Part shown: positions 27,884-37,340 of the stretch, piece by piece
Numbering within the stretch: the stretch's first letter is position 1
How the letters are laid out: the number at the start of each line of letters is the position of its first letter
DNA from: Candidatus Aminicenantota bacterium
GTDB taxonomy: Bacteria > Acidobacteriota > Aminicenantia > Aminicenantales > Aminicenantaceae
Length of the DNA: 64,000 bases
Direction of reading: 5' to 3'
NCBI GenBank assembly: GCA_014727835.1
Contig: WJMT01000070.1
Span: 62,001 to 126,000 of the forward strand
Translations under genes and position numbers: made by a program
The notes under the pieces: generated by a model
Databases searched by the model: none
Told to the model about the DNA's origin: nothing
Seen by the model: the letters and a program-made list of their open reading frames with translations, nothing else

Positions 27884-29254
27884 TTGGATCAGTTGGAAAG
27901 TGTGATCAGTCAAGTGACTGATGTTCTTTGGGGACCGGTGATGCTGGTTTTTCTATTGGGCGGAGGGATTTATTTGTCCGTACGTATTGGGTTCATCCAG
28001 ATCAAACATTTTAGATTCATGTGGTCCCAGACAGTGGGTTCTCTTTTCACAAAAGCACAGGACAGGAACAAGAGCAAAGGCACCATCACCCCTTTTCAGG
28101 CTGTGACAGCAGAGCTGGGCTCTACAGTTGGCGCTTCCAACATCATCGGCGTCTCCGTAGCTCTTTTTTTTGGAGGGCCCGGGGCGCTTTTTTGGATGTG
28201 GGCTACTGCGTTTGTGGGAATGGCGACCAAGTATTCTGAAATTGTTCTCAGTTTGCTCTATAGAGAAAAAAACAAAGATGGAGAATTTGTGGGTGGGCCC
28301 ATGTATTACCTGAGAAAAGGAATGGGCTCCAAATTTTTAGCGGTTTGCTTTGCGTTTTTCTTTATGATCGAAATCTTTTCCAGCATTATGGTTCAATCCA
28401 ATTCAGCAGCTGGTTCGGCCTCTTCCCTGGGTCTTCCTCCGATCATCTCTGGTTTGATCATCTCTGCCGTGATTGCTCTGATTGTTTTTGGAGGAGTGAA
28501 AAGAGTGGGCAAAGTCTCAGAAAGATTTGTCCCTTTTATGTCTAGTTTGTATCTGCTGGGGGCAATGGTGATCATATTGAGCCATATTGAGTCCATTCCC
28601 TCTATTTTTTGGTTGGTGTTCAAAGAGGCCTTTCATTTCCGTTCTTTTGCCGGAGGGCTTGCTGGAACTTCCATACTCATGGCTCTGCGGTGGGGAACCG
28701 CCCGGGGATTGTATTCTAATGAGGCAGGAATGGGAAGTGCTCCTATAGCGCATGCAGCTGCGGTGACCGATCATCCCGCCCGGCAGGGACTTTGGGGAAT
28801 TTTTAGCGTTTTTTTTGACACATTGATTGTGGGTACTGTATCGGGTTTGGTCCTTTTAACCACAGGGATATGGAAAGCGTCTGGAATGGATGCGTCCGAA
28901 ATGCCGGCAAGGGCTTTCACTGAATTCTACGGACCTTTGGGAGGCGTGCTGGTCAGCTTGTCTCTTCTGTTTTTTGTGATATCCACGATTTATGTGATCG
29001 CTTTTTACGGAGAAAAGCTGGCCTCTTTTTTGTTTGGATTCAAATTTTCAATTGTGATGAGGTTGGTCTATATTGGAGCCTGCTTCATAGGAGCAGTGGG
29101 TGGATTAAAGGTTGTCTGGCTTTTCCTTGACCTTTTTCTAGCTTTAGTGGTTGTACCTAACTTGATCGGCGTGCTTGGTCTCTCCTCCCAGGTGGTTGAT
29201 CAAACAAAAGACTTTTTTGATACCAAGAAAAAGACGGGATTGAAAAAAAAGTGA
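27884..29254 (+). CDS. Sodium/alanine(glycine) symporter, AGCS family
   Basis: A 456-residue protein with about 11 membrane segments and the AGCS signatures: GTITPFQAVTAELGSTVGASNIIGVSVALFFGGPGALFWMW near residues 65-105, then GGPMYYLRKGMGSK and GLYSNEAGMGSAPIAHAAA. The family imports alanine or glycine with sodium. The N-terminus is short but complete from a TTG start with AGAGGA about eight bases upstream; the next ATG would cut into segment 1. It is transcribed divergently from the TonB receptor, with 233 bases between them. Confidence 0.9.
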   Translation: MDQLESVISQVTDVLWGPVMLVFLLGGGIYLSVRIGFIQIKHFRFMWSQTVGSLFTKAQDRNKSKGTITPFQAVTAELGSTVGASNIIGVSVALFFGGPGALFWMWATAFVGMATKYSEIVLSLLYREKNKDGEFVGGPMYYLRKGMGSKFLAVCFAFFFMIEIFSSIMVQSNSAAGSASSLGLPPIISGLIISAVIALIVFGGVKRVGKVSERFVPFMSSLYLLGAMVIILSHIESIPSIFWLVFKEAFHFRSFAGGLAGTSILMALRWGTARGLYSNEAGMGSAPIAHAAAVTDHPARQGLWGIFSVFFDTLIVGTVSGLVLLTTGIWKASGMDASEMPARAFTEFYGPLGGVLVSLSLLFFVISTIYVIAFYGEKLASFLFGFKFSIVMRLVYIGACFIGAVGGLKVVWLFLDLFLALVVVPNLIGVLGLSSQVVDQTKDFFDTKKKTGLKKK

Positions 29255-29509
29255 GAGAAAATTTGATAAACAACCGCATGGTTTTGTTTTTTGAACGAGC
29301 GATTCATTACACCATCAAAGGTTACGAAGAGACAGAATAAAAAAGATTCAGATCTCAAATCTTTGGATTGAGAGGCACTCAAGGTTTATTCCCTGTCATT
29401 TGCATTCACCTATAAATGGTTCTTGTTTTGACAACCTGTATTTCCTGTGTTATAAGATTTTTCTAAAAAAGATCCTTCTTTCCACGAATGAAATGCGGAT
29501 TTGAAATTG

Positions 29510-31066
29510 ATGAGAAAAAGGCCTGACATTAAAACTTTGATTTGCCTTTGTCTGGGCGTCTTGATTTTTCTCTTTTCAGGATGCAGACAGAAGCAATCTG
29601 CGTCTGTGACATTGATTTTCACCAATGACATTCATGGTGTGTATAAACCTTATCAATTGGATTATTTCGGGGACAGCCGGTTGGTGGGAGGGATGGAAGC
29701 ACTGAGTCATTATGTGAAACAACTGAGGGCAGAGGAAGAAAATGTGATCCTAATAGATACAGGGGATGTCATGACTGGAACTCTTGCCAGTCAAAAAACA
29801 TATAATGGGGTCACGGGCGGGGCTATGGTCGAGTTTTTGAACATGTTGAATTACGATATTCGATGTCCGGGGAACCATGGATTTGACTTAGGCACGGAAA
29901 ATGCTACGTCTTCGATTGAGCTGTCGGATTTCCCAGTTATTATGTCAAATTTGATTTATAAAGAGACCAAAGAATTGGTGACGCCCTCTGCTTACCACAT
30001 CATCAAAAAGGGCGGAATTCGGTTTGGTTTTATCGCGGTTATGGAAGAAGATTTTTTTGAAGAAGTGAAAAGGGAGATGACTGGAGATCTTGAACTACTG
30101 CCTATCATTCCCACATTGAATTCCACCATCTCTAGAATCAAGTCCAGCACAGATGTGATCGTGGTCCTTTCTCATGCAAGGTTTCCTGTCGGAGAAAAAA
30201 TCGCTCGCCAGGTTCCTGGTGTGGATGTGGTGTTAGTGGCAGCTGAAGACGGAAAGTTTGAAAACAGTGATGGAGTTTTGATCAAGTCAACCATTGGGCA
30301 TTTGAGAACAGTGGGATATTTGAAACTTGAATTTAAAGACAGCAGCATTAAAAATTATCAGGAAGATCTGATCTGGCTTTGGGCTGATGTTGATTTGGAT
30401 CCTGATTTGGAGGTATCAGAATTGGTCAGAAAGATCGATTCTGTCATCAATGAAGAATATCTCCAAAACTGCGGGAGAGCTTTGAGGGATATGATCCAGG
30501 AGGGTCGAAATGTAGAGAATCCCATTGGAAACTGGATCACAGATGTTTTGCGCTGGAAAACAGGTGCTCAAATCGGATTGTATAACTCAAGAGGGATTCG
30601 AAGCAGCATTCGGGCCGGAGGGATCACAGGCAAGGATATTTTCGAGGTGGCTCCTTTTTATAACGAGTTGGTCCTGTTCCGCATCACTGCAGAACAGTTG
30701 AAAAATGCATTTGAAAAAGATATTGAAAGAGGACGGGATCGGCTACAGGTATCAGGTTTAAGGTATGAATATTTTCCTCCAGACCAGAGACCACTGGGCC
30801 AGCGAGTCTGGATGGTGGAAGTGGATGGAGAGATCATTGTCAACAAAGGGAAATTATTGAACCCGGAAAGGACATTCACTGCTGTAAGTAATGATTATGT
30901 CGTGAGTCAGGCTGAAGGCAAGTACATTGGATCTCCGATAGATGCTGTCAGGAAAACCGGATGGGCTATCAATCAAGTTCTTATATCTTGGCTCCGGACA
31001 TATCACACCCTGGATTACACCACTGAAAACAGAATCGTCAGACTCGACCCAAGAGGGGATTTATAA
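29510..31066 (+). CDS. 5'-nucleotidase-family lipoprotein with altered metal site
   Basis: The lipoprotein signal has lipobox FLFSGC (cysteine 25). The metallophosphatase domain, residues 33-260, shows D40-x-H42 (FTNDIHG), aspartate 86 (DTGD), N122-H123 (GNHGFD) and histidine 222 (LSHARF). Where UshA-type enzymes have the GH-x-H/Q metal-binding loop, this protein has VLVAAEDGK (241-249). The C-terminal nucleotidase domain (about 300-500) is conserved, including NWITDVLR, YNSRGIRSSIRAGGIT and PFYNELVLFRIT. Likely periplasmic. The reaction is uncertain because of the missing ligands. ATG 29510 is used, not the TTG three codons earlier. Confidence 0.8.
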   Translation: MRKRPDIKTLICLCLGVLIFLFSGCRQKQSASVTLIFTNDIHGVYKPYQLDYFGDSRLVGGMEALSHYVKQLRAEEENVILIDTGDVMTGTLASQKTYNGVTGGAMVEFLNMLNYDIRCPGNHGFDLGTENATSSIELSDFPVIMSNLIYKETKELVTPSAYHIIKKGGIRFGFIAVMEEDFFEEVKREMTGDLELLPIIPTLNSTISRIKSSTDVIVVLSHARFPVGEKIARQVPGVDVVLVAAEDGKFENSDGVLIKSTIGHLRTVGYLKLEFKDSSIKNYQEDLIWLWADVDLDPDLEVSELVRKIDSVINEEYLQNCGRALRDMIQEGRNVENPIGNWITDVLRWKTGAQIGLYNSRGIRSSIRAGGITGKDIFEVAPFYNELVLFRITAEQLKNAFEKDIERGRDRLQVSGLRYEYFPPDQRPLGQRVWMVEVDGEIIVNKGKLLNPERTFTAVSNDYVVSQAEGKYIGSPIDAVRKTGWAINQVLISWLRTYHTLDYTTENRIVRLDPRGDL

Positions 31067-31090
31067 AATGCTTTTTTCAAAGGGTCACAA

Positions 31091-31978
31091 ATGAAAACAC
31101 GAAAATTTTATATGGTTGACGTGTTTGCTGAGAACAAATATTCGGGAAATCAGTTGGCTGTTTTTCCGGATGCCGCGGATATGTCAAAACAGGAGATGCA
31201 GTGTTTGGCGAAGGAAATCAATTTTTCTGAAACCACATTTATCCTCTCTCAGTATAGGGAAAACTCTAGATACAAAGTCAGAATATTCACTCCTGAAAAG
31301 GAGGTCCCTTTTGCCGGACATCCTACCTTAGGCACCGCCTTTATCATACAAAAAGAGTTTATTCAGGAACAGGTGAAGGAGATCATTTTGGACTTAAAGG
31401 CAGGTCTCATACCGGTTTCCGTTACATACGAACATAACAAGCCGGATATGTTCTGTATGAAACAAAAGTCGCCTCGATTCGGCAAAACCATAGATCAAAA
31501 AATCATGGCTGAAGCACTGAGTTTGAAGACCAACGACTTCATGGGTTCTTATCCTATTCAGGAAGTATCTACAGGGCTTCCATTCTTGATTGTTGCTTTG
31601 AAGAGCTTAAAAGCTGTCAAACAATCCTGTGTTCAGAGAGAGATATTTTTTGATGTGATAAAAGACCTGAAGGCCAAAGCTGTTCTGATTTTCACAGACC
31701 AGACTCTTTTTAGAGAAAATCAGCTCCATGCAAGAGTTTTTGCAGATTATTTTGGAGTCCCGGAGGATCCTGCAACAGGAAGCGCTAATGGTTGCCTTGC
31801 CGCTTATTTAGCCAAACATGATTTTTTCAACAAACCAAAAATCAGCATTCAAGTGGAGCAAGGATATGAAATCAAGAGACCTTCCAGGCTCTATTTAAAA
31901 GCACACAAAAGAGATGAGTCTATAGATGTTTATGTGGGGGGAAAAGTGTTTCTCACAGCAAGGGGAGAATTTGTTTGA
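31091..31978 (+). CDS. PhzF family isomerase/[13 protein letters not shown] protein
   Basis: A 295-residue cytosolic protein of the PhzF/YddE [28 protein letters not shown] fold. The N-terminus reads MVDVFAENKYSGNQLAVF, then INFSETTFI, with the catalytic-type glutamate in FSET. The PFAGHPTLGTAF and DPATGSANGCLAAYL motifs line the active site. Such proteins are mostly of unknown substrate; a phenazine pathway is not implied and no such genes are nearby. It starts 24 bases after the nucleotidase gene and is likely co-transcribed. Confidence 0.88.
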   Translation: MKTRKFYMVDVFAENKYSGNQLAVFPDAADMSKQEMQCLAKEINFSETTFILSQYRENSRYKVRIFTPEKEVPFAGHPTLGTAFIIQKEFIQEQVKEIILDLKAGLIPVSVTYEHNKPDMFCMKQKSPRFGKTIDQKIMAEALSLKTNDFMGSYPIQEVSTGLPFLIVALKSLKAVKQSCVQREIFFDVIKDLKAKAVLIFTDQTLFRENQLHARVFADYFGVPEDPATGSANGCLAAYLAKHDFFNKPKISIQVEQGYEIKRPSRLYLKAHKRDESIDVYVGGKVFLTARGEFV

Positions 31979-31994
31979 TCCCCTTAGATTTTGA

Positions 31995-32023
31995 TTGATT
32001 TTCTGGGCTGTTGACGATATAAT
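31995..32023 (+). promoter_or_regulatory. Putative promoter for the DUF4412 gene
   Basis: TTGATT (31995-32000), 17-base spacer, perfect TATAAT (32018-32023), 30 bases before the ATG. Confidence 0.5.
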
Positions 32024-32053
32024 TCATTCATCCATGAAAAGGAAGGAGTTCCC

Positions 32054-32779
32054 ATGAAAAAAACACTCTCTGTTGTTTTTGTTTTCATTTTATTTGCATC
32101 CATATCTTATTCTGCGGAAGTGTATATCCAGCAGAAATCTCACACAGATGCTGTTGAGATGATGGGGCAGAGTCAGCCTGCCAGAGATGATATCAACCAT
32201 ATCTGGCTAGGCAAAGATAAAATGGCGACCCACGGAAAAGACCAGTCTGTGATTATCAAGCTCAATGATAATAAGATGTATTGGGTCAACCATCAGAATA
32301 AAACTTATGTTGAAATGGATTTGCCTCTGGATATGAGTCAGTATTTTCCTCCTCAATTTTCCCAAATGATGAGCAACATTTCAGTAAAAGTCACCCCTAC
32401 TGGGGAAAAAAAGAAGATCGGAGATTGGAACTGCACAGGATATGATGTGGATATGACAATCATGATGATGAACCAAAAGCAGAAGATCTGGGCGAGTACA
32501 GATGTGCCTTTTGACTGGAAAAATTACACAGAAAAAATGCTTCCTGAATTGATACAGAGCACCATGTTTTTGAATGAAGAGTCAGCTAAGGAATTCATGA
32601 AAATAAAGGGATTCCAAATCAGAACCGAATCTGTCATGAATGTGATGGGCACTGATATCAAATCATCATCTGAAGTGGTGGAGATCACAAAAAAGAATGC
32701 TCCGGCAGGAACCTTTACTCCTCCCTCTGATTATGAGAAAAAGGATAAGTTTTCTATGCAGGATATGCAGAGGAGATAA
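32054..32779 (+). CDS. Exported DUF4412-like protein, 241 aa
   Basis: Signal peptide at residues 1-20 (LSVVFVFILFASISYSAE). The mature protein is beta-rich with the features seen in DUF4412 proteins: early YIQQKSHTDA, an IWLGKDKMATHGKDQSVIIKLN strand pair, a WVNHQNKTYVEM segment, and a WNCTGYDV element with a lone cysteine in the middle. It is methionine-rich between 95 and 150 (SQMMSNIS, MTIMMMNQKQK). Probably periplasmic; function unknown. GGAAGGAG lies eight bases before the start. Confidence 0.65.
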   Translation: MKKTLSVVFVFILFASISYSAEVYIQQKSHTDAVEMMGQSQPARDDINHIWLGKDKMATHGKDQSVIIKLNDNKMYWVNHQNKTYVEMDLPLDMSQYFPPQFSQMMSNISVKVTPTGEKKKIGDWNCTGYDVDMTIMMMNQKQKIWASTDVPFDWKNYTEKMLPELIQSTMFLNEESAKEFMKIKGFQIRTESVMNVMGTDIKSSSEVVEITKKNAPAGTFTPPSDYEKKDKFSMQDMQRR

Positions 32780-32807
32780 AACTTCTCATTTTATAAAGAG
32801 TTTTATC
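32775..32807 (+). terminator. Weak hairpin after the DUF4412 gene
   Basis: GATAAAACT (32775-32783, covering the stop codon) can pair with AGTTTTATC (32799-32807). A clear U-tract is lacking, so termination is only possible. Confidence 0.25.
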
Positions 32808-32840
32808 AGATAACATTTCTTTCTCAATTCTCTCCTTGAA

Positions 32841-32869
32841 TTGACAATAATGGGAAGGACTGCTACATT
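32841..32869 (+). promoter_or_regulatory. Putative promoter for the PEBP gene
   Basis: Perfect TTGACA (32841-32846), 17-base spacer, TACATT (32864-32869), 40 bases before the ATG. Confidence 0.55.
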
Positions 32870-32909
32870 CGAAATATGGTGTTTCCAGTGAATTTTAAGG
32901 AGGGATGAC

Positions 32910-33368
32910 ATGAATATCGGATTAAAAAGCCAGTCTTTTGAAAATGGGGGCATGATTCCTAAAATTCACACCTGTGACGGGGAGGACACATCTCCTCCCT
33001 TATCTTGGCAATCTGTTCCTGAAGGCACCCAAAGCATTGCCATCATTTGCGATGATCCTGATGCACCTATGGGAAATTGGGTGCACTGGGTGGTTTATAA
33101 CATCCCCCCGGACACACAAGAGCTGGAAGAAAATATCACCCCTGAGAGACAGATGAAGAATGGAGGAACCCAGGGGATGAACGACTTCAAAAAAATTGGA
33201 TATGGAGGACCCTGTCCTCCAGGCGGCACTCACAGATACTTTTTTAAAATCTACGCTCTTGATCAGGAGCTGGATTTAGATTCCGGGGCAACAAAGAATC
33301 AACTCTTGGCTGCTATGGAAGGGCACATTATGGCTCAGGGATCTTTGATGGGCAAATACAGTCGCTAA
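32910..33368 (+). CDS. YbhB/YbcL-type PEBP (Raf kinase inhibitor-like) protein
   Basis: A 152-residue protein with the bacterial PEBP core: HTCDGEDTSPPLSW at residues 20-33, CDDPDAPMGNWVHWVVYNIPP at 49-69, GYGGPCPPGGTHRYFFKIYALD at 95-116. These residues build the phosphate-binding pocket. There is no signal peptide, so it is cytosolic. Physiological function in bacteria is not settled. AAGGAGGGA precedes the ATG. The next gene starts 12 bases after its stop, so they may share a message. Confidence 0.92.
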   Translation: MNIGLKSQSFENGGMIPKIHTCDGEDTSPPLSWQSVPEGTQSIAIICDDPDAPMGNWVHWVVYNIPPDTQELEENITPERQMKNGGTQGMNDFKKIGYGGPCPPGGTHRYFFKIYALDQELDLDSGATKNQLLAAMEGHIMAQGSLMGKYSR

Positions 33369-33380
33369 ATTAGGAAAGGA

Positions 33381-36300
33381 ATGAAAACCAGGCCTTTTCT
33401 CATCGCCTTTTGGCTTCTGCTCTTGATTTTTATTTTCTTCTTTTCAGAAATTCATTTGAATGCTCAGTACTACGGACGAAACAAAGTCCAGTACAAGTCC
33501 TTTGATTATAAGGTGTTGAAAACAGAACATTTTGATGTTTATTTCTATCCTGAAATGAAATATGCTGCTGTTCAAGCAGCCAGAATGGCTGAACGTTGGT
33601 ATGCCAGATACTCTCGTCTCTTAAGGTATGACCTTGAAGGCAGACAGCCACTCATCCTGTATGCCAGTCCCACCCATTTTCAGCAGACTACAGCGATCCC
33701 TGGAACCATAAGTGAGGGAACCGGAGGGGTTACAGAACTACTCAAAAGAAGGATCGTCCTTCCGTTTGGCGCAACTCTGTCAGCAACCGATCATGTGATC
33801 GGTCATGAACTGGTTCATGCTTTTCAATTTGATATCACCTCATTGGGAAATTCTTCGTATGCCAGAATGACCTCTCCGGTGCTGCGGCTTCCTCTATGGC
33901 TGATTGAAGGCATGGCTGAATACCTCTCTGTGGGTCCTGTGGATCCCAATACCTCCATGTGGATGAGAGATGCTGTGAATAAAGGAGATCTTCCATCTAT
34001 AAGAAAAATGAGAGATCCCAGATTTTTCCCATATAGATACGGACAGTCCTTATGGGCCTATATAGCAGGGAGATGGGGCGACAGAGCTGTTTCCCGTATC
34101 ATGAGGTCTGCAGCCCGAGCGGGAGATTACAAATCTGCTATCGAGAATTCTCTTAAAGTGGATATCCATACTCTATCCAGAGATTGGCACAGCTCTCTTG
34201 AAAACACCTATAAACCTTTGTTAAACAAAACTCAAGTTACACTCAAGTCAGCTCGTTCCGTGATCAGGGGAACCGATGAGATCCGCTTGAATGTTTCTCC
34301 TTCCATTAGCCCGGAGGGAAAGAAAGTGGTTTATTTTTCCAGTAAAAATCTATTCTCTATTGAGATGTATATGGCTGATGTGAAAACGGGTCGGATTATA
34401 AGAAAATTCACCAGTACGGCCTTGAATCCTCATTTCGAAAGCCTTCATTTCATCAAATCAGCAGGAAGTTGGGATTTTCAGGGACAATATTTTGCTTTTG
34501 GAGCCATCAGCAAAGGAAAACCTGTCATCAGTATCATCCGGGCCCGGACAGGGAGAAAGAAAAAAGAATTGGCGTTCGCTCAATTGGATGAGATTCTGGG
34601 GCCGACTTGGTCTCCGGATGGACGATACATTGCTTTTTCTGCTCAAAAAGGAGGCACTTCTGACCTCTACATCTATGATCTAAAAAAGGAGAGATTAAAA
34701 AGGCTGACCAACGATCCGTATGGAGACCTACAGCCCGCATGGTCTCCAGATGGAAAATCCATTGCCTTTACCACAGAAAGATTTTCAACAGATCTATCTG
34801 TGCTGAGCATCGGAAAGCTTGAGCTGGCTCTGATCGATCCTGTTTCCCGAGAAATCACCAGAATCATTGGTTTCAATGGGGCTCAGAATCTCAATCCTCA
34901 ATGGGCCGAGGATTCTGAATCTCTTTACTTTTCCTCTGATCAGAATGGCATCAATAATATTTACATGATGGATCTGAATTCCCGGGATATCCTGCAGGTC
35001 ACCAACGTTTATACTGGAGTCAGCGGTATCACAGGGACCAGCCCAGCGTTTTCTGTGGCCCGGAGACATCCTCTTATGGCCTTTTGTTTGTATAATGAAG
35101 GTGCCTACAGCATATATACAAAAGATTTATCCAGTTTGAAAACAGAGAAAAAGAAAGCTGTGGATTTCGGAAAAATCAAGCCTTCTCTTCTTCCCCCCAG
35201 AAAGGAACCCGAGGGCGAGATCATTAAACTCATTCAAAATCCATTTTACGGGCTTCCTAAAAAAACAGATTATCCTGTGAGTGATTATAAACCCCGATTG
35301 AAACTTGATTTTATCAGTCAACCCAGTGTAGCGATCGGAGCGGACCGGTTTGGTCTGTATACTGGAGGCGGAGTCTCTCTGTTTTTCAGTGATATGCTGG
35401 GTTACCACAATCTGTCTACTATTGTTCAGCTCAATAACCGGCTGATCGATTCAGCAGGAGTCTTGGGCTACAAAAACAACCGGAAGCGTCTGCATTGGGG
35501 TGGTGTGATCCAGAGAATACCTTATGTAACAGGAGGATATGCCCTTGAACTTGGAGAATTGAACGGAGAACCTGTGATTAGAGAAAAACAGTATATATTT
35601 CGTCAGATCAATTATCAGATATCCGGTTTTGCTTATTATCCATTCTCCAAATTCTTTCGGATCGAGCTTTCCGGAGGAACCCGGTTTATTCAATATGATA
35701 GTGAAGTGTGGACATGGACTTATTCTGGTTTAGACGGCATACGACTTGGACTGGATAAAGAAAAAATTCCCACTTCTCCGGGCTTAAACCTGACTTTCTT
35801 CCAATCTGCATTGGTGCATGACAGTTCAAATTTTGGAGCGACAAGCCCTGTTATTGGAAAAAATTACGTTCTCAAGTTCTCTCCCTATTTTGGTACCATT
35901 GACTTTGTAAATGTGATTGCTGACTACAGGCAATATCTCATGCCTGTCCGTCCGTTCACTCTTGCTTTTCGTTTCCTTCATTACGGAAGATACGGAAAAG
36001 GTGCTGAAGATTACAGGTTGTATCCCATTTTTATTGGATTTGAGAGCTTTGTTCGTGGATATAACACCAATTCTTTCAGTGTTCAGGAATGCGGCTCTGA
36101 AGGAGATTGTTTTTCTTTCAATCAGTTGTTTGGAAGCAAAATCATGGTCGCTAATGTAGAGCTCCGGTTTCCTCTTTTTCAAATATTGGGAATCGGCAAA
36201 GGGTACTACGGAGTCTTTCCTGTTGATTTTATTGCCTTTTTTGATTCTGGAGTTGCTTGGATGGAAAAGGAGGAAGACCGAGCCTGGTTTTTAGGAGGGG

Positions 36301-36443
36301 AAAGAAACTTGATATCAAGTGCGGGAGTGGGATTGAGAGCCAATCTGTTCAATTATTTTGTTCTGGGTTTATCCTATGTCACTCCCTTTAACAGGCCCGC
36401 AAAGAGCGGCTATATCCAATTTACTTTCATGCCCGGATTTTAA
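33381..36443 (+). CDS. Secreted metalloprotease-like / TolB-propeller / barrel fusion, 1020 aa
   Basis: A signal peptide spans residues 5-28. Residues 40-280 resemble peptidase-MA-like gluzincins, with zinc motif HELVH at 142-146 and a downstream WLIEGMAEYL glutamate ligand region at 173-182. Residues about 290-620 carry WD40-like PD40/TolB repeats (PTWSPDGRYIAF, PAWSPDGKSIAF, PQWAEDSESLYF). Residues about 660-1020 are beta-strand-rich with Omp85/BamA surface-antigen character (FESFVRGYNTNSF, ending YIQFTFMPGF with a terminal phenylalanine). An outer-membrane-anchored protease is the simplest reading. Substrate unknown. AGGAAAGGA precedes the start. Confidence 0.75.
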   Translation: MKTRPFLIAFWLLLLIFIFFFSEIHLNAQYYGRNKVQYKSFDYKVLKTEHFDVYFYPEMKYAAVQAARMAERWYARYSRLLRYDLEGRQPLILYASPTHFQQTTAIPGTISEGTGGVTELLKRRIVLPFGATLSATDHVIGHELVHAFQFDITSLGNSSYARMTSPVLRLPLWLIEGMAEYLSVGPVDPNTSMWMRDAVNKGDLPSIRKMRDPRFFPYRYGQSLWAYIAGRWGDRAVSRIMRSAARAGDYKSAIENSLKVDIHTLSRDWHSSLENTYKPLLNKTQVTLKSARSVIRGTDEIRLNVSPSISPEGKKVVYFSSKNLFSIEMYMADVKTGRIIRKFTSTALNPHFESLHFIKSAGSWDFQGQYFAFGAISKGKPVISIIRARTGRKKKELAFAQLDEILGPTWSPDGRYIAFSAQKGGTSDLYIYDLKKERLKRLTNDPYGDLQPAWSPDGKSIAFTTERFSTDLSVLSIGKLELALIDPVSREITRIIGFNGAQNLNPQWAEDSESLYFSSDQNGINNIYMMDLNSRDILQVTNVYTGVSGITGTSPAFSVARRHPLMAFCLYNEGAYSIYTKDLSSLKTEKKKAVDFGKIKPSLLPPRKEPEGEIIKLIQNPFYGLPKKTDYPVSDYKPRLKLDFISQPSVAIGADRFGLYTGGGVSLFFSDMLGYHNLSTIVQLNNRLIDSAGVLGYKNNRKRLHWGGVIQRIPYVTGGYALELGELNGEPVIREKQYIFRQINYQISGFAYYPFSKFFRIELSGGTRFIQYDSEVWTWTYSGLDGIRLGLDKEKIPTSPGLNLTFFQSALVHDSSNFGATSPVIGKNYVLKFSPYFGTIDFVNVIADYRQYLMPVRPFTLAFRFLHYGRYGKGAEDYRLYPIFIGFESFVRGYNTNSFSVQECGSEGDCFSFNQLFGSKIMVANVELRFPLFQILGIGKGYYGVFPVDFIAFFDSGVAWMEKEEDRAWFLGGERNLISSAGVGLRANLFNYFVLGLSYVTPFNRPAKSGYIQFTFMPGF

Positions 36444-36458
36444 GGTGCGAAGTTCAGT

Positions 36459-37205
36459 TTAGAAGAGCCCGAACAATTTCATAGCCATAATGATGATGGC
36501 TAAAGCGAGGATGATGCGGATTATTTTTTCTCCGCCTTTCACAGCTGCACGGGCGCCCCACCAACCTCCGATTCCATTTCCTGCCGCTAATACAAGGCCG
36601 TATCCCCAGTTCACATTTCCAGTGAATAGAAATATTGCAAAGGCAGGTATGGTGTAGATCAAAATGATGAAGACTTTATGCATATTGACTCGGACTAAAT
36701 TGACCCTCAACAGGTGATACAAGGCAGCCATAAAAAGAAATCCCACTCCCACTTGAAGAAATCCCCCATAAAATCCTATACCAAATAATGCGGGATAGAT
36801 GAGCCAGCTTTGTTTTCTATGGATTTTGCTGTTTTCATCTTTATAAGAGCGGCCGAGAAACATAGAGACAACAATGAAAAGGAGAACAGCTCCGAGAATT
36901 TTTTGAAACAGAGTATTGCTTACTTGAGTTGCTGCCAAGGCTCCGATCACAGCTCCAGGAAGTGTGAATAGAGCTAAAAACGAACTCTTTTTAAAGTCAT
37001 GCACTTTATTTTTCTTAAATGAGGCTACGGCAAACACATTTTGAAGCACCAGGCCGATTCGATTTGTCCCATTTGCTGCCGCTGCATCCAAACCCATGAA
37101 TATCAATGTCGGCAGAGTGAGACTGGAACCGCCTCCTGCATTGACATTGATGAATCCAGCCACAGCTCCCACACCAAAGAGAAGGAGAAAATGAGTCCAT
37201 TCCAT
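36459..37205 (-). CDS. TauE/SafE (TSUP) family exporter, second copy
   Basis: A 248-residue protein with about eight membrane segments. It opens LLLFGVGAVAGFINVNAGGGSSLTLPTL, the standard TSUP half-repeat motif, and later has GFYGGFLQVGVGFLFMAAL. It is closer to the YfcA-type branch than the copy at 3291-4019. Substrate is probably an anion such as sulfite or an organic sulfonate; unproven. It is convergent with the protease/barrel gene (15 bases apart) and divergent from the M48 protease gene. Confidence 0.85.
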   Translation of the reverse strand: MEWTHFLLLFGVGAVAGFINVNAGGGSSLTLPTLIFMGLDAAAANGTNRIGLVLQNVFAVASFKKNKVHDFKKSSFLALFTLPGAVIGALAATQVSNTLFQKILGAVLLFIVVSMFLGRSYKDENSKIHRKQSWLIYPALFGIGFYGGFLQVGVGFLFMAALYHLLRVNLVRVNMHKVFIILIYTIPAFAIFLFTGNVNWGYGLVLAAGNGIGGWWGARAAVKGGEKIIRIILALAIIIMAMKLFGLF

Positions 37206-37340
37206 TTGAAATCCGGTAAATTAAAGAATTTTTATCAGCAAGAACACCATCATACAATATTTGCAGATCTGAAACCAGTGACACCTGATTTTAATTGAGG
37301 GTTGCTCCCAAAGAAAAAATCAACCATAATATTTATCAAG

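Noticed and set aside
29251-29340. 29-codon GTG-start frame after the alanine symporter
   Set aside because: Overlaps the previous stop, too short, no ribosome site of note.
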